Assembly (NCBI RefSeq): GCF_008124835.1 | Contig: NZ_VNHW01000004.1 | Span: 248,001-312,000 of the forward strand | Direction of reading: 5' to 3' | DNA: 64,000 nt | Origin: Blastococcus xanthinilyticus | Lineage (GTDB): Bacteria; Actinomycetota; Actinomycetes; Mycobacteriales; Geodermatophilaceae | Shown: positions 32,870 to 41,404 of the stretch, piece after piece | Layout of the letters: each line of letters begins with the position of its first letter | How positions within the stretch are numbered: position 1 is the first letter of the stretch | Notes under the pieces: model-generated | Databases searched by the model: none | What the model was told of the DNA's origin: nothing | The model's input: only the letters and a program-made list of their open reading frames with translations | Program-made: the position numbers and the translations under genes

Positions 32870-34119
32870 CCCGCACCGGTCTCGGTGCCGGGTGACCTGG
32901 CCGCGGTCGTCGTGCCGGGCGGCTCGTCCTCGGCCGGGCCGGGGAGGTCGGGCTCCGGGCGCCCCTCAGCGCGGGCGAAGGCATGCGCGATCGGGACGTC
33001 GGTCGAGGAGTGCGCCAGGATCGAGGCGAAGATGACCAGCGCGACGAGGTGGAACATGGCGTCCGCCCCGGGCACCTCGGCGTCCAGGATGAGCAGGCCG
33101 TAGACCACCGAGGCGAAGCCCTTGGGCCCGAACCACGCCGCCACCGCCTTCTCGGCGGTGGGCAGCCCGCTGCGCGCCAGCGCCACCACGATCGCCAGGG
33201 GCCGGGCCAGCACCAGGGCCAGCACGGCGAACAGGTAGCCGCTCCACGGGATCTCGCCCAGGAAGGCCGGGGAGATCAGGGCGCCGAACACGAGGATGGC
33301 GGCGAGCTTGAGCAGCTCGGTGACCAGTTCGCCGAACTCCGAGAACGACTTCTCCACGTCCGGCGCGAAGGTCGCGATCGTGATCCCCGCGGTGAACGCG
33401 GCCAGGAACAGGTTGGCGTGCGTCAGGCTGGCCAGCGCCAGGACCACGAGCCCGATCGACAGCCCGCCCAGCGCGGCGTACATCGGGGTGGCGGAGGTGA
33501 AGCGGCTCCGGATGAGCAGCACCGCCACCGCCGGGACGGCGAAACCCAGGGCGATGCCCAGCGCCAGCTCGCCGGCCAGCGAGCCGTAGTCCACCTCGTC
33601 CCGCGACAGCACCGAGAGCAGCACCAGGACGACGGGCAGGGCCAGCCCGTCGTTGAGGCCGCTCTCCACGTTGAGCAGCGACCGCAGCCGGCCGGGCACC
33701 TCCGGCCGGCCGACGATGGCGGAGGCGAACACCGGATCGGTGGGCGCCAGCACGGCGCCGACCAGCATCGCCTGCGTCCACGACAGCCCGGCGACGTAGT
33801 GCGCCAGCACCGCGGTGACCGCGAACGTCAGCGGCATGCCGAGGACCAGCGCCCGGCCCGGCAGCCGCCAGGCCCGCCGCAGGTCGGAGAAGCCGACCCG
33901 CATGCCGTCGGTGAAGAGCACCGAGAAGAGCGCCAGCTCGGCCAGGCCCACCACGATCTCGTCGCCGGGCTCGAGGGCCAGCACCCCGGTGACGCCGTCG
34001 CCGAGGACGAACCCGGCCAGCAGGAAGAGCACGGCGGTGGACAGCACCGTGCGGTGCGCGAGGCCGGAGAAGAGGACCGCGACGAACAGCAGCACGGCGA
34101 AGGCGAGAAGGAGCTCCAC
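32866..34119 (-). CDS. CPA1-type cation:proton antiporter
   Basis: The 417-residue protein has about twelve membrane helices followed by a short Pro-rich tail. VLAPTDPVFASAIV and LNVESGLNDGLALPVVLVLL are the transport-site motifs of the CPA1/NhaP family, the second with the conserved Asn-Asp pair. It exchanges Na+ or K+ for protons. It is the first gene of the operon and is divergent from the PEP-synthase-like gene over 68 bp. Confidence 0.88.
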   Translation of the reverse strand: MELLLAFAVLLFVAVLFSGLAHRTVLSTAVLFLLAGFVLGDGVTGVLALEPGDEIVVGLAELALFSVLFTDGMRVGFSDLRRAWRLPGRALVLGMPLTFAVTAVLAHYVAGLSWTQAMLVGAVLAPTDPVFASAIVGRPEVPGRLRSLLNVESGLNDGLALPVVLVLLSVLSRDEVDYGSLAGELALGIALGFAVPAVAVLLIRSRFTSATPMYAALGGLSIGLVVLALASLTHANLFLAAFTAGITIATFAPDVEKSFSEFGELVTELLKLAAILVFGALISPAFLGEIPWSGYLFAVLALVLARPLAIVVALARSGLPTAEKAVAAWFGPKGFASVVYGLLILDAEVPGADAMFHLVALVIFASILAHSSTDVPIAHAFARAEGRPEPDLPGPAEDEPPGTTTAARSPGTETGAG

Positions 34120-34187
34120 GGCCCTCCCCTACCCCCGGCTCCGCTGATCGACCTCATGACGGTTTCCCGACGAAACCCCCGGTACGG

Positions 34188-36308
34188 GTGACGCGACGAT
34201 TCCGCGCCACGCCCCGTGGCAACCCATCGGAGGTGCCTGCCACCTCGACCGACGACGACTCCCGGGCCGCACCGCTGACCGACGGCCGCCCGGTCGTGGC
34301 CCTCGACGACCCCGCCGCCGTCCAGGACCGGCTGACGGGTGCGAAGGCGTCCGCGCTGGCCCGGGCGGCCCGGGAGGGCCTGCCGATCGTGCCCGGCTTC
34401 GTGGTGACGACCGCCGAGGTGGAGCGGCTGGCCGGCGGGGCGTCGCTGCCCGACGAGGTGATGACCGCCTGGCGGGAGCTGACCGGGGACGGCCGGCGTC
34501 CGCTCGTGGTGCGCAGCAGCTCGACCGTGGAGGATCTCGGCGACTCCTCGATGGCCGGCCGCTTCGAGTCGGTCGTCGGCGTGCACGGCCGGGAGGAGTT
34601 CACCCGGGCCGTCGACACCGTGATCGAGTCGCGGACGACGGCGGCGGCCGGCTCGGACACCCTCACCGGCCGCGAGCCCCTCGCGGTGCTGGTCCAGCCA
34701 CTGCTGGACGCCCGCAGCGGCGGCGTCCTGTTCGGCATCGACCCGGTGTCCGGCCGGGAGGACCGGCTGGTCGTCGCGGCGGTCACCGGCGGACCGGACC
34801 GCCTGGTCAGCGGCGAGGTGGACGGCGACCGGTACGAGCTGGACCGGTCCGGGAAGCGCACCGACGTCACCCGGGGCGACGGCGGTGTCCGGCTGCGCCG
34901 CCCGCAGCTGCGGGCGCTGGCCGACCTGGCCCGCCGCACCGCCCGGGTGTTCGGCGGCCCGCAGGACGTCGAGTGGGCCTTCGACGAGCAGGGCCACCTG
35001 CGGCTGCTGCAGAGCCGCCCGGTGACCGCGGAGGCGCGGGGCCGGCCGTACGGCCCGGTGCTCGGGCCCGGGCCGGTGGCCGAGACCTTCCCCGAGCCGC
35101 TGCAGCGCCTGGAGACCGACCTCTGGATCCCCCCGCTGCGCGAGGCCCTGGGCTCCGCGGTGCTGCTGGCCGGGACCGCCGACCGGGCCGCCGTGGAGGA
35201 CTCGCCGCTGGTCACCGTGCTGGGCGGCTGGGCCGCGCTCGACCTCGACCTGCTGGAGAGCAGCCCGGAGTCCCCCGGCCTCTGGGCCCGCCTGGACCCC
35301 CGGCCCCGGCTGCGCCGGCTGCGCGCCTCGTGGCGGGTCGGCCGGCTGCGCTCGGCCCTCCCCGCGCTGGCGCAGGACGTCCTGGACGCCACCGACCACG
35401 TGCTCGCCGGTGTGCCACCGCTGGCCGATCTGTCGGACCGCCAGCTGGTCGCCGTGCTGCACCGCGTGCAGCCGGCCCTGCGCTCGGTGCACGCGCACGA
35501 GGTGCTGATGGGGATGCTCGTGGACCCGGCCGCACCGCGGCTCACCGGGGTGAGCGCGGCCCTGCGCGTGCTCGCCCGTTCCCGCCGGGCCGGGCTGCCC
35601 GACGCGGAGATCGTGGCCGCCAACCCGGTCGTCCTCGCGCTCGCCGCGCCGCGGATCTGCGCGGCACCGCAGCTGCCGCCCGACGTGGATGCGCCCGAGA
35701 GCGCGCCACCGGGCGACGAGAGCGACGCCGGGCTGCTGCGGGAGGCGCTGCGGCTGCGGGTGCGCTGGCTGCAGGAGGTGACCGCCCGGGCGGCGTGGCT
35801 GCTCGGGGAGCGGCTGGCCGCCGCCGGCCGGCTGGCCGGGGCCGAGGAGGTCCGCGGGCTGCGGCTGGCCGACCTCGCGGACGCGGTGCAGGATCCGCAG
35901 CTGGTGCTCCGGCCGCACCTGGCGGAGCCCGGCGAGCCGCTGCCCGCCCGCTTCCGCGTGAGCGACACCGGCCGGCCGGTGCCGGTCACCGGCACCTCGG
36001 GCGGCTCCGGCGCCGGGGGCGGCTCGGGCAGCGGTCCGGTCCACCACGGCGAGGACCCGCCGGAGGGCGCGGTGCTCGTGGTGCGGACCCTCGATCCCTC
36101 CCTCGCCCCCGTCCTGCCGCGGCTGGCCGGCCTGGTCGCCGAGACCGGCAGCGTGCTGGCCCACCTGGCGATCCTCGCCCGGGAGTCCGGCGTGCCCACC
36201 GTCGTCGGCTTCTCCGGCGCGCTCGAGCAGTTCCCGCCCGGCACCACGGTGCGCGTCGACGGCGACACCGGGGCCGTGGAGAAGGAGGAGGAGGAGGAGA
36301 CGTCGTGA
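34188..36308 (+). CDS. PEP synthase/Rph-like phosphotransferase
   Basis: GTG at 34188 gives 706 residues. The N-terminal 300 or so are an ATP-grasp pyruvate-phosphate-dikinase domain (TGAKASALARAAREGLPIVP, VVRSSSTVEDLGDSSMAGRF, EWAFDEQGHLRLLQSRPVTA). The C-terminal 80 are the swivelling phosphohistidine domain, with the active His in GSVLAHLAILARESGVPTVVG. There is no PEP-binding TIM barrel, so it resembles rifampin phosphotransferase architecture more than PEP synthase, but the middle part is short and divergent. The phosphate acceptor is unknown. It is the first gene of a three-gene operon with two membrane proteins. Confidence 0.82.
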   Translation: MTRRFRATPRGNPSEVPATSTDDDSRAAPLTDGRPVVALDDPAAVQDRLTGAKASALARAAREGLPIVPGFVVTTAEVERLAGGASLPDEVMTAWRELTGDGRRPLVVRSSSTVEDLGDSSMAGRFESVVGVHGREEFTRAVDTVIESRTTAAAGSDTLTGREPLAVLVQPLLDARSGGVLFGIDPVSGREDRLVVAAVTGGPDRLVSGEVDGDRYELDRSGKRTDVTRGDGGVRLRRPQLRALADLARRTARVFGGPQDVEWAFDEQGHLRLLQSRPVTAEARGRPYGPVLGPGPVAETFPEPLQRLETDLWIPPLREALGSAVLLAGTADRAAVEDSPLVTVLGGWAALDLDLLESSPESPGLWARLDPRPRLRRLRASWRVGRLRSALPALAQDVLDATDHVLAGVPPLADLSDRQLVAVLHRVQPALRSVHAHEVLMGMLVDPAAPRLTGVSAALRVLARSRRAGLPDAEIVAANPVVLALAAPRICAAPQLPPDVDAPESAPPGDESDAGLLREALRLRVRWLQEVTARAAWLLGERLAAAGRLAGAEEVRGLRLADLADAVQDPQLVLRPHLAEPGEPLPARFRVSDTGRPVPVTGTSGGSGAGGGSGSGPVHHGEDPPEGAVLVVRTLDPSLAPVLPRLAGLVAETGSVLAHLAILARESGVPTVVGFSGALEQFPPGTTVRVDGDTGAVEKEEEEETS

Positions 36309-36856
36309 AGAAGCTCAGCTGGCTCCTCGCGGTGGTCGCGCTGATCGCGTCGGGCACGTACCTGTTCGTCTACATCTACCGGTGGGAGTGGCACCGCGCC
36401 CTGCTGGTCGGGCTGCTGTTCGTCGCCACGCTGGTCGGGCTGTGCTCGGCCCTGGTGCTGCGCCGGCTGGGCAAGCTCGAGGAGCGGGTGCTGTCCCTGG
36501 CTCCGGACCGCCGCCCGGACGGCGCGCTCGAACGGTTGCGGGCGGCGCCGGCGGAGACCCGACCCTTCCGCTGGCTGTCCCCCGACGCCCTGGACCGGAC
36601 GCACATCTTCATCCCCGTGCTGCTCGGGGGCGGCTTCGTGGTCTCCGGGATCGCCTGGCTGATCGAGACGGCGGCCGGCAACTCCGCCCGCGCCGGCGTG
36701 GAGCAGCAGCTGGCCGCCGACCTGCAGGCGATCGCCTTCCCGGCCACCTCCCTGGTGCCGACGGACGCCGAGCTGCTCGCCGGCGGCGACGACTTCGCCG
36801 ACGATGCCTCGCTGCGGGTGCTGCTCGGCCCGGCCGCGACGCGGGCCCTCCGATGA
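36305..36856 (+). CDS. Membrane protein of PEP-synthase-like operon
   Basis: GTG at 36305 overlaps the preceding stop (GTGA) and gives 183 residues. Two N-terminal helices (LSWLLAVVALIASGTYLFVY, ALLVGLLFVATLVGLCSALV) are followed by a cytoplasmic segment and a third helix (IFIPVLLGGGFVVSGIAWLIE), then an acidic tail. The family is not recognised. Its start and stop both overlap the flanking genes, so it works with them. Confidence 0.7.
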   Translation: MKKLSWLLAVVALIASGTYLFVYIYRWEWHRALLVGLLFVATLVGLCSALVLRRLGKLEERVLSLAPDRRPDGALERLRAAPAETRPFRWLSPDALDRTHIFIPVLLGGGFVVSGIAWLIETAAGNSARAGVEQQLAADLQAIAFPATSLVPTDAELLAGGDDFADDASLRVLLGPAATRALR

Positions 36857-37275
36857 AGCGGGTGATCGCCTGGGTGGTGGTCGCAGCCGCGGCCGCCGTC
36901 GGGCTCCTGCTGCTGCGCGCCGAGCTGATGACCGTCGACGTCCCGCAGCCGGAGGGTTCCTACACCGACGTGGTGGTGGCGGTCGAGATCCGCGAGGACG
37001 AGGCGGAGCGGGAGGAGATGATCCGGGGGCTGGTCAGCACCTGCCGGCTGCTGGTCAACGCCGACGTGGCGGAGGACTCCTTCACCGTGGTGGAGGACTC
37101 CTTCACCAAGGTCGAGGAGGGCGCCGTCTTCGCCTTCCGGCTGCGTCCCGGGCTCGACGAGTTCGACCAGCGGGAGCTCAAGGGCTGCCTGCGCGACACC
37201 AGGGTCCAGCACCTGCTCGCCGACGTCCGGCTCCTGGAGACGGTCACCCCGGCGGACGGGACCACCGACCGGTGA
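36853..37275 (+). CDS. Small membrane-anchored protein of PEP-synthase-like operon
   Basis: ATG at 36853 overlaps the preceding stop (ATGA) and gives 140 residues. An N-terminal helix (VIAWVVVAAAAAVGLLLL) anchors an acidic, probably extracytoplasmic domain with two Cys (STCRLLVNADV and LKGCLRDTRVQH) that may form a disulfide. The segment AEDSFTVVEDSFTKVEEGAV contains a near-duplicate pair. It is not recognised. Confidence 0.7.
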   Translation: MKRVIAWVVVAAAAAVGLLLLRAELMTVDVPQPEGSYTDVVVAVEIREDEAEREEMIRGLVSTCRLLVNADVAEDSFTVVEDSFTKVEEGAVFAFRLRPGLDEFDQRELKGCLRDTRVQHLLADVRLLETVTPADGTTDR

Positions 37276-37354
37276 CCCGGCCGCCGCAGCCGTAACCGGA
37301 TCGTCGGGTGGCCCGCCGTTGGGTCGCGGCGGGACCCGGGTACCGCGGGTCCCC

Positions 37355-38851
37355 ATGAGCCGGGTCGCCGAACGCCACGACACGTCCCCGCAGGTCGCCG
37401 AGGGCACCGTCGGGGCCGGCCGGTTCGGGCTGCGCACCGCCCTCGGACTGGTCGCCCTGGTGATCGGTGCGGTCCCCTTCCTGCTGCTCCTGCTCCTCGT
37501 GCAGGAGGAGTGGTCGCCGCTGGCCTCCCTGGACGGCGACGTGGCGGCCGGGCTGAACGAGGCGGTGAGCGGGACACCCTGGCTCGTGAGCACCCTCCAG
37601 GTGGTCACCGACCTGGGCGGGAACGCGGCGGTGATCCTGATCTTCACGCTGGCCACGGTCTTCCTGCTGATCCGGGGGCAGCGCCGGCTGGCCGGCTTCG
37701 TCGTCGCCACCGGCATCGGGATGGCGATCCTGGTCCCGCTCACCAAGGCGCTCATCGGCCGGGCTCGACCGGTGGTGGCCACCCCCGTCAGCGAGCTGCC
37801 GTCCAACGCCAGCTTCCCCAGCGGCCACGCGACCCTCTCGCTGGTCACCTTCGCCATGCTGGCGATGCTGGCGCTCCCCGCCGTCCGCCGGCGCACCCGA
37901 CCCTGGGTCATCGCCGCGACGGTGCTGATCACCCTGGCCGTCGGCTTCACCCGGCTGGCCCTCGGCGTCCACTTCGTCACCGACGTCCTCGCCGGCTACG
38001 CCCTCGGGGCCGGCCTCTTGGCGGTGACGACCGCGGCGTTCCGGGGCTGGCAGCACGACCACGCGCACCGGCCCGACGAGCCGCTGGACCCCCTCGAGGT
38101 CGAGCCGCACGCCGGGCCGCACCTGGCCCCCTCGGCCCGGCCGGCGCTGCCGGACGGCCGCCGGACGGTCCTCCAGCTCCTCGTCGCCGCCACGGCGCTG
38201 GCCGCCGCACTCATCGCGCTGGGCCTGCTGGTCACCGCGGTCCTGGGCGACAGCTGGCTCGGCCGGTTCGACCGGCAGGTCGCCCAGGCCGTCATCGACC
38301 TGCGCACCCCGGCGCTGACCGACATCGCCACCACGGTGGAGAAGCTGTCGGGCACGCCCGCGGTCATCGCGGTCCCGCTCGCCCTCGCCACCGTGGCCCT
38401 CGCGATCACCGGCAGCCGGCGGCCCGTGGTGTTCGTCCTGTTCACCGTGCTCGGGGAGCTGGGCATCTACTTCGTCGTCTCCCGCACGGTCGACCGCGCG
38501 CGCCCGTCCGTGGCGGACCTGACGTCCGGGCTGCCGACGGCGGCGAGCTGGCCGTCGGGGCACGTCGCGGCCGCGGTGGCGCTCTACGGCGCCCTGGCCG
38601 CGCTGGTGATCACCATGAGCCGCAGTCGGTGGCGGTGGGCGGTGCTCGCCGTGCCGGTGCTGGTGGCCCCGGCCGTCGCGCTCGCGCGCATCTACACCGC
38701 GGCCCACTACCCCACCGACGTGCTCGCCGGTCTCGTCCTCGGCACCGTCTGGGTCCTGGTCTGCGCCCGGTGCCTCCTGCCGGGGGTGGCGGGCGAGGTC
38801 CGCTATCCCCGCGGCCGGGTGGAGCGGCGCGCGGGAGCCGGTCCCCGCTGA
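37355..38851 (+). CDS. Tandem double-PAP2 phosphatase membrane protein
   Basis: ATG at 37355 gives 498 residues carrying two complete PAP2 units. The first has KALIGRARP, NASFPSGHATLS and RLALGVHFVTDVLAG; the second has DRARPSVADL, SWPSGHVAAAV and RIYTAAHYPTDVLAG. Each provides the three-part acid phosphatase site on the outer face of the membrane, with about six helices per unit. PAP2 proteins are usually single-unit and act on lipid phosphates such as undecaprenyl pyrophosphate or phosphatidate. The second unit lacks the Lys usually preceding RP (TVDRARP), so one site may be altered. Confidence 0.85.
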   Translation: MSRVAERHDTSPQVAEGTVGAGRFGLRTALGLVALVIGAVPFLLLLLLVQEEWSPLASLDGDVAAGLNEAVSGTPWLVSTLQVVTDLGGNAAVILIFTLATVFLLIRGQRRLAGFVVATGIGMAILVPLTKALIGRARPVVATPVSELPSNASFPSGHATLSLVTFAMLAMLALPAVRRRTRPWVIAATVLITLAVGFTRLALGVHFVTDVLAGYALGAGLLAVTTAAFRGWQHDHAHRPDEPLDPLEVEPHAGPHLAPSARPALPDGRRTVLQLLVAATALAAALIALGLLVTAVLGDSWLGRFDRQVAQAVIDLRTPALTDIATTVEKLSGTPAVIAVPLALATVALAITGSRRPVVFVLFTVLGELGIYFVVSRTVDRARPSVADLTSGLPTAASWPSGHVAAAVALYGALAALVITMSRSRWRWAVLAVPVLVAPAVALARIYTAAHYPTDVLAGLVLGTVWVLVCARCLLPGVAGEVRYPRGRVERRAGAGPR

Positions 38852-38934
38852 CCCCACCGCCCGGACGGTGATGTCACCGGACCGCAAGGCCGGCCGCAGG
38901 TCCGCGGGCCCCGGGCCGGGTACCTGGTGCCACC

Positions 38935-40341
38935 ATGCCGGAGCAGCACTTCGAACCGTTCGTCCACCTCGTCGACGTGACACCGGACCGGGCGCTGATC
39001 GCCTGGGGCGGCTTCTGGTTCCGCCGCGCGGACGCCGCCGCCCGCTGGCAGGTGCTGGCCGACGGGGAGCTGGCCGAGGTCGACCCCGGGCGCACCGGGA
39101 GCATCGGCGCCTCCTCGGAGCCCTACGGCGACGCCGTCGTCGAGGTCCTCGACGACGCGGGGACCGTCGTCTCCCGGGCCACCACGAGCACGGCCAACCA
39201 CGTGTGGGTCGAGGGCCTGGCGCCCGGCACCGCCTACGACTACCGGATCACCGTCGACGGCCGCCCCTGGGCGGCCGGGCCGCGGCGGGACTGGGGGCCG
39301 GTCGCCCGCGGCGGCCTGGACCTGCGCTCCGGTGGCCGGGAGTACCGGATGCGCCTGCGCACCCACCCGGCACCCGACGCGACCGCGCCGCTGGACTTCG
39401 TGGTGATGGGCGACTACGGGATCGGGATCCTGGCCGACAGCGAGACCGGCCGTCGGCAGCGCCGGATCGCCGAGGTGCTCGACCGGCTGGCCGACGACGC
39501 GGGCGTGCGCCTGGCGATCGCCGTCGGCGACAACGTCTACCCCAGCCCCGGCCGGCGCGGGTCGCAGGGCAGCGGGGCCCACGACGCCGACTGGTACGGC
39601 AGCTTCTACCAGCCCTACCGGTATGCGCTGGCGCAGCTGCCGATCTACCCGGCGGTCGGCAACCACGACACCAGCGACGCCGAGTCCAGCGACGACCGCG
39701 AGGAGATCCGCGACAACTTCCACACCGACACCCGGTTCACCCCCGAGGTCGCCGGCACCCGCGCCTCGGCGGATCCGGGCATGTTCTACCGCTTCGGGTT
39801 CGGCGCGGACGTCGAGTTCGTCTGCATCGACACGTCGCTGTCGGAGTCGCTGCGCACGGAGCACTTCTTCGAGCACCCCCGCCACCACGGCTGGCTGGCG
39901 GAGGCCTTCCCCGAGGACGACGGCAGCGGGCCGCGCTGGCGGTTCCCGTTCTCGCACCACCCGGCGTACTGCGCCGGACCGCACCACGGCAACACCGCCG
40001 CCATGGTCGAGCACCTCGTCCCGCTCTTCACCCGCGCGGGGGTGCGGGCGGCGTTCGCCGGGCACGAGCACAACTTCCAGGTGTCACGGGTCGACGGCAT
40101 CGAGTACTTCGTCTCCGGGGCCGGCGGCCAGCTGCGCGAGGAGCCGCCGGAGGAGTTCGGCCCGGCCGGCACGGTCGCCTGGGCGGCCCAGGCGCACCTG
40201 CTCCTCGCGCGGGTGGACGGCGACACCCTCACCGTCCAACCGCTCTCCGGCGTCGCCGCCGACGGCAGCCCGGAACGGATGACCCCGCGGGCGCCCGACG
40301 GCGGCGTGGTCGAGGTGCCGTTCACCGTGAACCACCGCTGA
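38935..40341 (+). CDS. Metallophosphoesterase, purple acid phosphatase-like
   Basis: ATG at 38935 gives 468 residues. Residues about 1-120 form a fibronectin-III-like domain (TTSTANHVWVEGLAPGTAYDY). The calcineurin-type catalytic domain follows with DFVVMGDYG, AIAVGDNVYPSPG, YPAVGNHDTSD, PFSHHPAYC and FAGHEHNFQ, the full set of metal ligands in order. No signal peptide is seen, although family members are often exported. It probably hydrolyses phosphomonoesters or diesters. It follows the PAP2 gene on the same strand at 83 bp. Confidence 0.87.
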   Translation: MPEQHFEPFVHLVDVTPDRALIAWGGFWFRRADAAARWQVLADGELAEVDPGRTGSIGASSEPYGDAVVEVLDDAGTVVSRATTSTANHVWVEGLAPGTAYDYRITVDGRPWAAGPRRDWGPVARGGLDLRSGGREYRMRLRTHPAPDATAPLDFVVMGDYGIGILADSETGRRQRRIAEVLDRLADDAGVRLAIAVGDNVYPSPGRRGSQGSGAHDADWYGSFYQPYRYALAQLPIYPAVGNHDTSDAESSDDREEIRDNFHTDTRFTPEVAGTRASADPGMFYRFGFGADVEFVCIDTSLSESLRTEHFFEHPRHHGWLAEAFPEDDGSGPRWRFPFSHHPAYCAGPHHGNTAAMVEHLVPLFTRAGVRAAFAGHEHNFQVSRVDGIEYFVSGAGGQLREEPPEEFGPAGTVAWAAQAHLLLARVDGDTLTVQPLSGVAADGSPERMTPRAPDGGVVEVPFTVNHR

Positions 40342-40415
40342 AGACCGGTTGCGCACGACCGGATCGTCACGGCATCGACACAGCCCCGGCGCTCCCGCTG
40401 GGTAGCCCCCCACCC

Positions 40416-41300
40416 ATGACCGACGTGACTTCCTTCGACGGGACCCGCCTGGCCCTCTACTCCTGGGGCTCCGACGACGACCCCGTCGTCGTCCTCGTGC
40501 ACGGCCTCGGGATGTCCGCCGACTCCTGGGGCGAGGTCCCCGAGCGGCTCGCCGCCGAGCACCGGCTGGTCGCCTACGACCTGCGTGGCCACGCCCAGAG
40601 CGGCGACGCCCGCTCGGGCGGATACGGCCTGCCGGCCCACGCGGCCGACCTGGCGGCCGTGCTCGACGCCGTCGTCCCGGAGGGCGGGTCCGCGGTCGTC
40701 GTGGGTCACAGCCTCGGCGGAGCCGTCCTGCTGCGCCACGTCGAGGAGCACGGGGCCGACCGCATCGCCGGCGCCGTCTTCGTCGGCTCCGGCGGGGCCG
40801 CGGTGACGGCGCCCGGGTTCCCGGCACGGCACCTGCCGCGCTGGGCACGGGCCCGGCTGGCCTCCATGTGGTTCGCCCTGCTGCGGGTCGGTGCCCGGTG
40901 GGGCCGACGGCTCCGGCCGGTCCGCGCGATCTCCGACCGCGGCATCCGGCACTTCGCGTTCGCCCCGGGTGAGCCGCAGGAGGCCGTCGCGCGGATGCGG
41001 GACGACTTCCTCTCCACCCGGCCGCTGGCCCTGGCCGGTTCGGCCCTGGCCGCGCTGGCCCAGGACGGCATCCAGTGGGCGCCGGCCCTCACCGTCCCGA
41101 CGTTGATCGTGCACGGCAGCCGTGATCCGGAGGTCCCCAACGAGGAGGCCGACCGGCTCCTGGGCGCGCTGCCCGACGGTGAGCTGTTCACGATCCTCGA
41201 CGCCGGCCACATGCTGCCGCTGACCGACCCGGACGAGGTCGTCGAGCAGGTCACCCGCTGGGTGCGGCGGGTCACCGCGGAGGAGGGGGCTGCGGCCTAG
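40416..41300 (+). CDS. Alpha/beta hydrolase
   Basis: ATG at 40416 gives 294 residues with VLVHGLGMSADSW (oxyanion loop), VAYDLRGHAQSGD, VVGHSLGGAVLLRH (nucleophile Ser), IVHGSRDPEVPNE (Asp) and LDAGHMLPLTDP (His). This is a standard soluble esterase/epoxide-hydrolase-type enzyme with a helical cap. The substrate is unknown. The gene ends at a strong bidirectional hairpin. Confidence 0.88.
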   Translation: MTDVTSFDGTRLALYSWGSDDDPVVVLVHGLGMSADSWGEVPERLAAEHRLVAYDLRGHAQSGDARSGGYGLPAHAADLAAVLDAVVPEGGSAVVVGHSLGGAVLLRHVEEHGADRIAGAVFVGSGGAAVTAPGFPARHLPRWARARLASMWFALLRVGARWGRRLRPVRAISDRGIRHFAFAPGEPQEAVARMRDDFLSTRPLALAGSALAALAQDGIQWAPALTVPTLIVHGSRDPEVPNEEADRLLGALPDGELFTILDAGHMLPLTDPDEVVEQVTRWVRRVTAEEGAAA

Positions 41301-41343
41301 TCCCCTGCGCCGCCGCCCGGCGCGGCCAGGTGTGCGACGAGGG

Positions 41344-41382
41344 AGCCGGAGGCCCGGGCGCGCTGCGCCCGGGCCTCCGGCT
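41344..41382. terminator. 18-bp perfect hairpin, bidirectional terminator
   Basis: AGCCGGAGGCCCGGGCGC (41344-41361) and its exact complement (41365-41382) form a perfect 18-bp stem with loop GCT. It lies between two convergent genes and has no T-run. Confidence 0.85.
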
Positions 41383-41404
41383 GGTCCCGGTCAGGCCGGG
41401 TGCG

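Noticed and set aside
34188-36308. Naming the gene as rifampin phosphotransferase (rph)
   Set aside because: Domain layout is similar but the middle domain is short and divergent and the operon partners are unknown membrane proteins, so the acceptor cannot be named.
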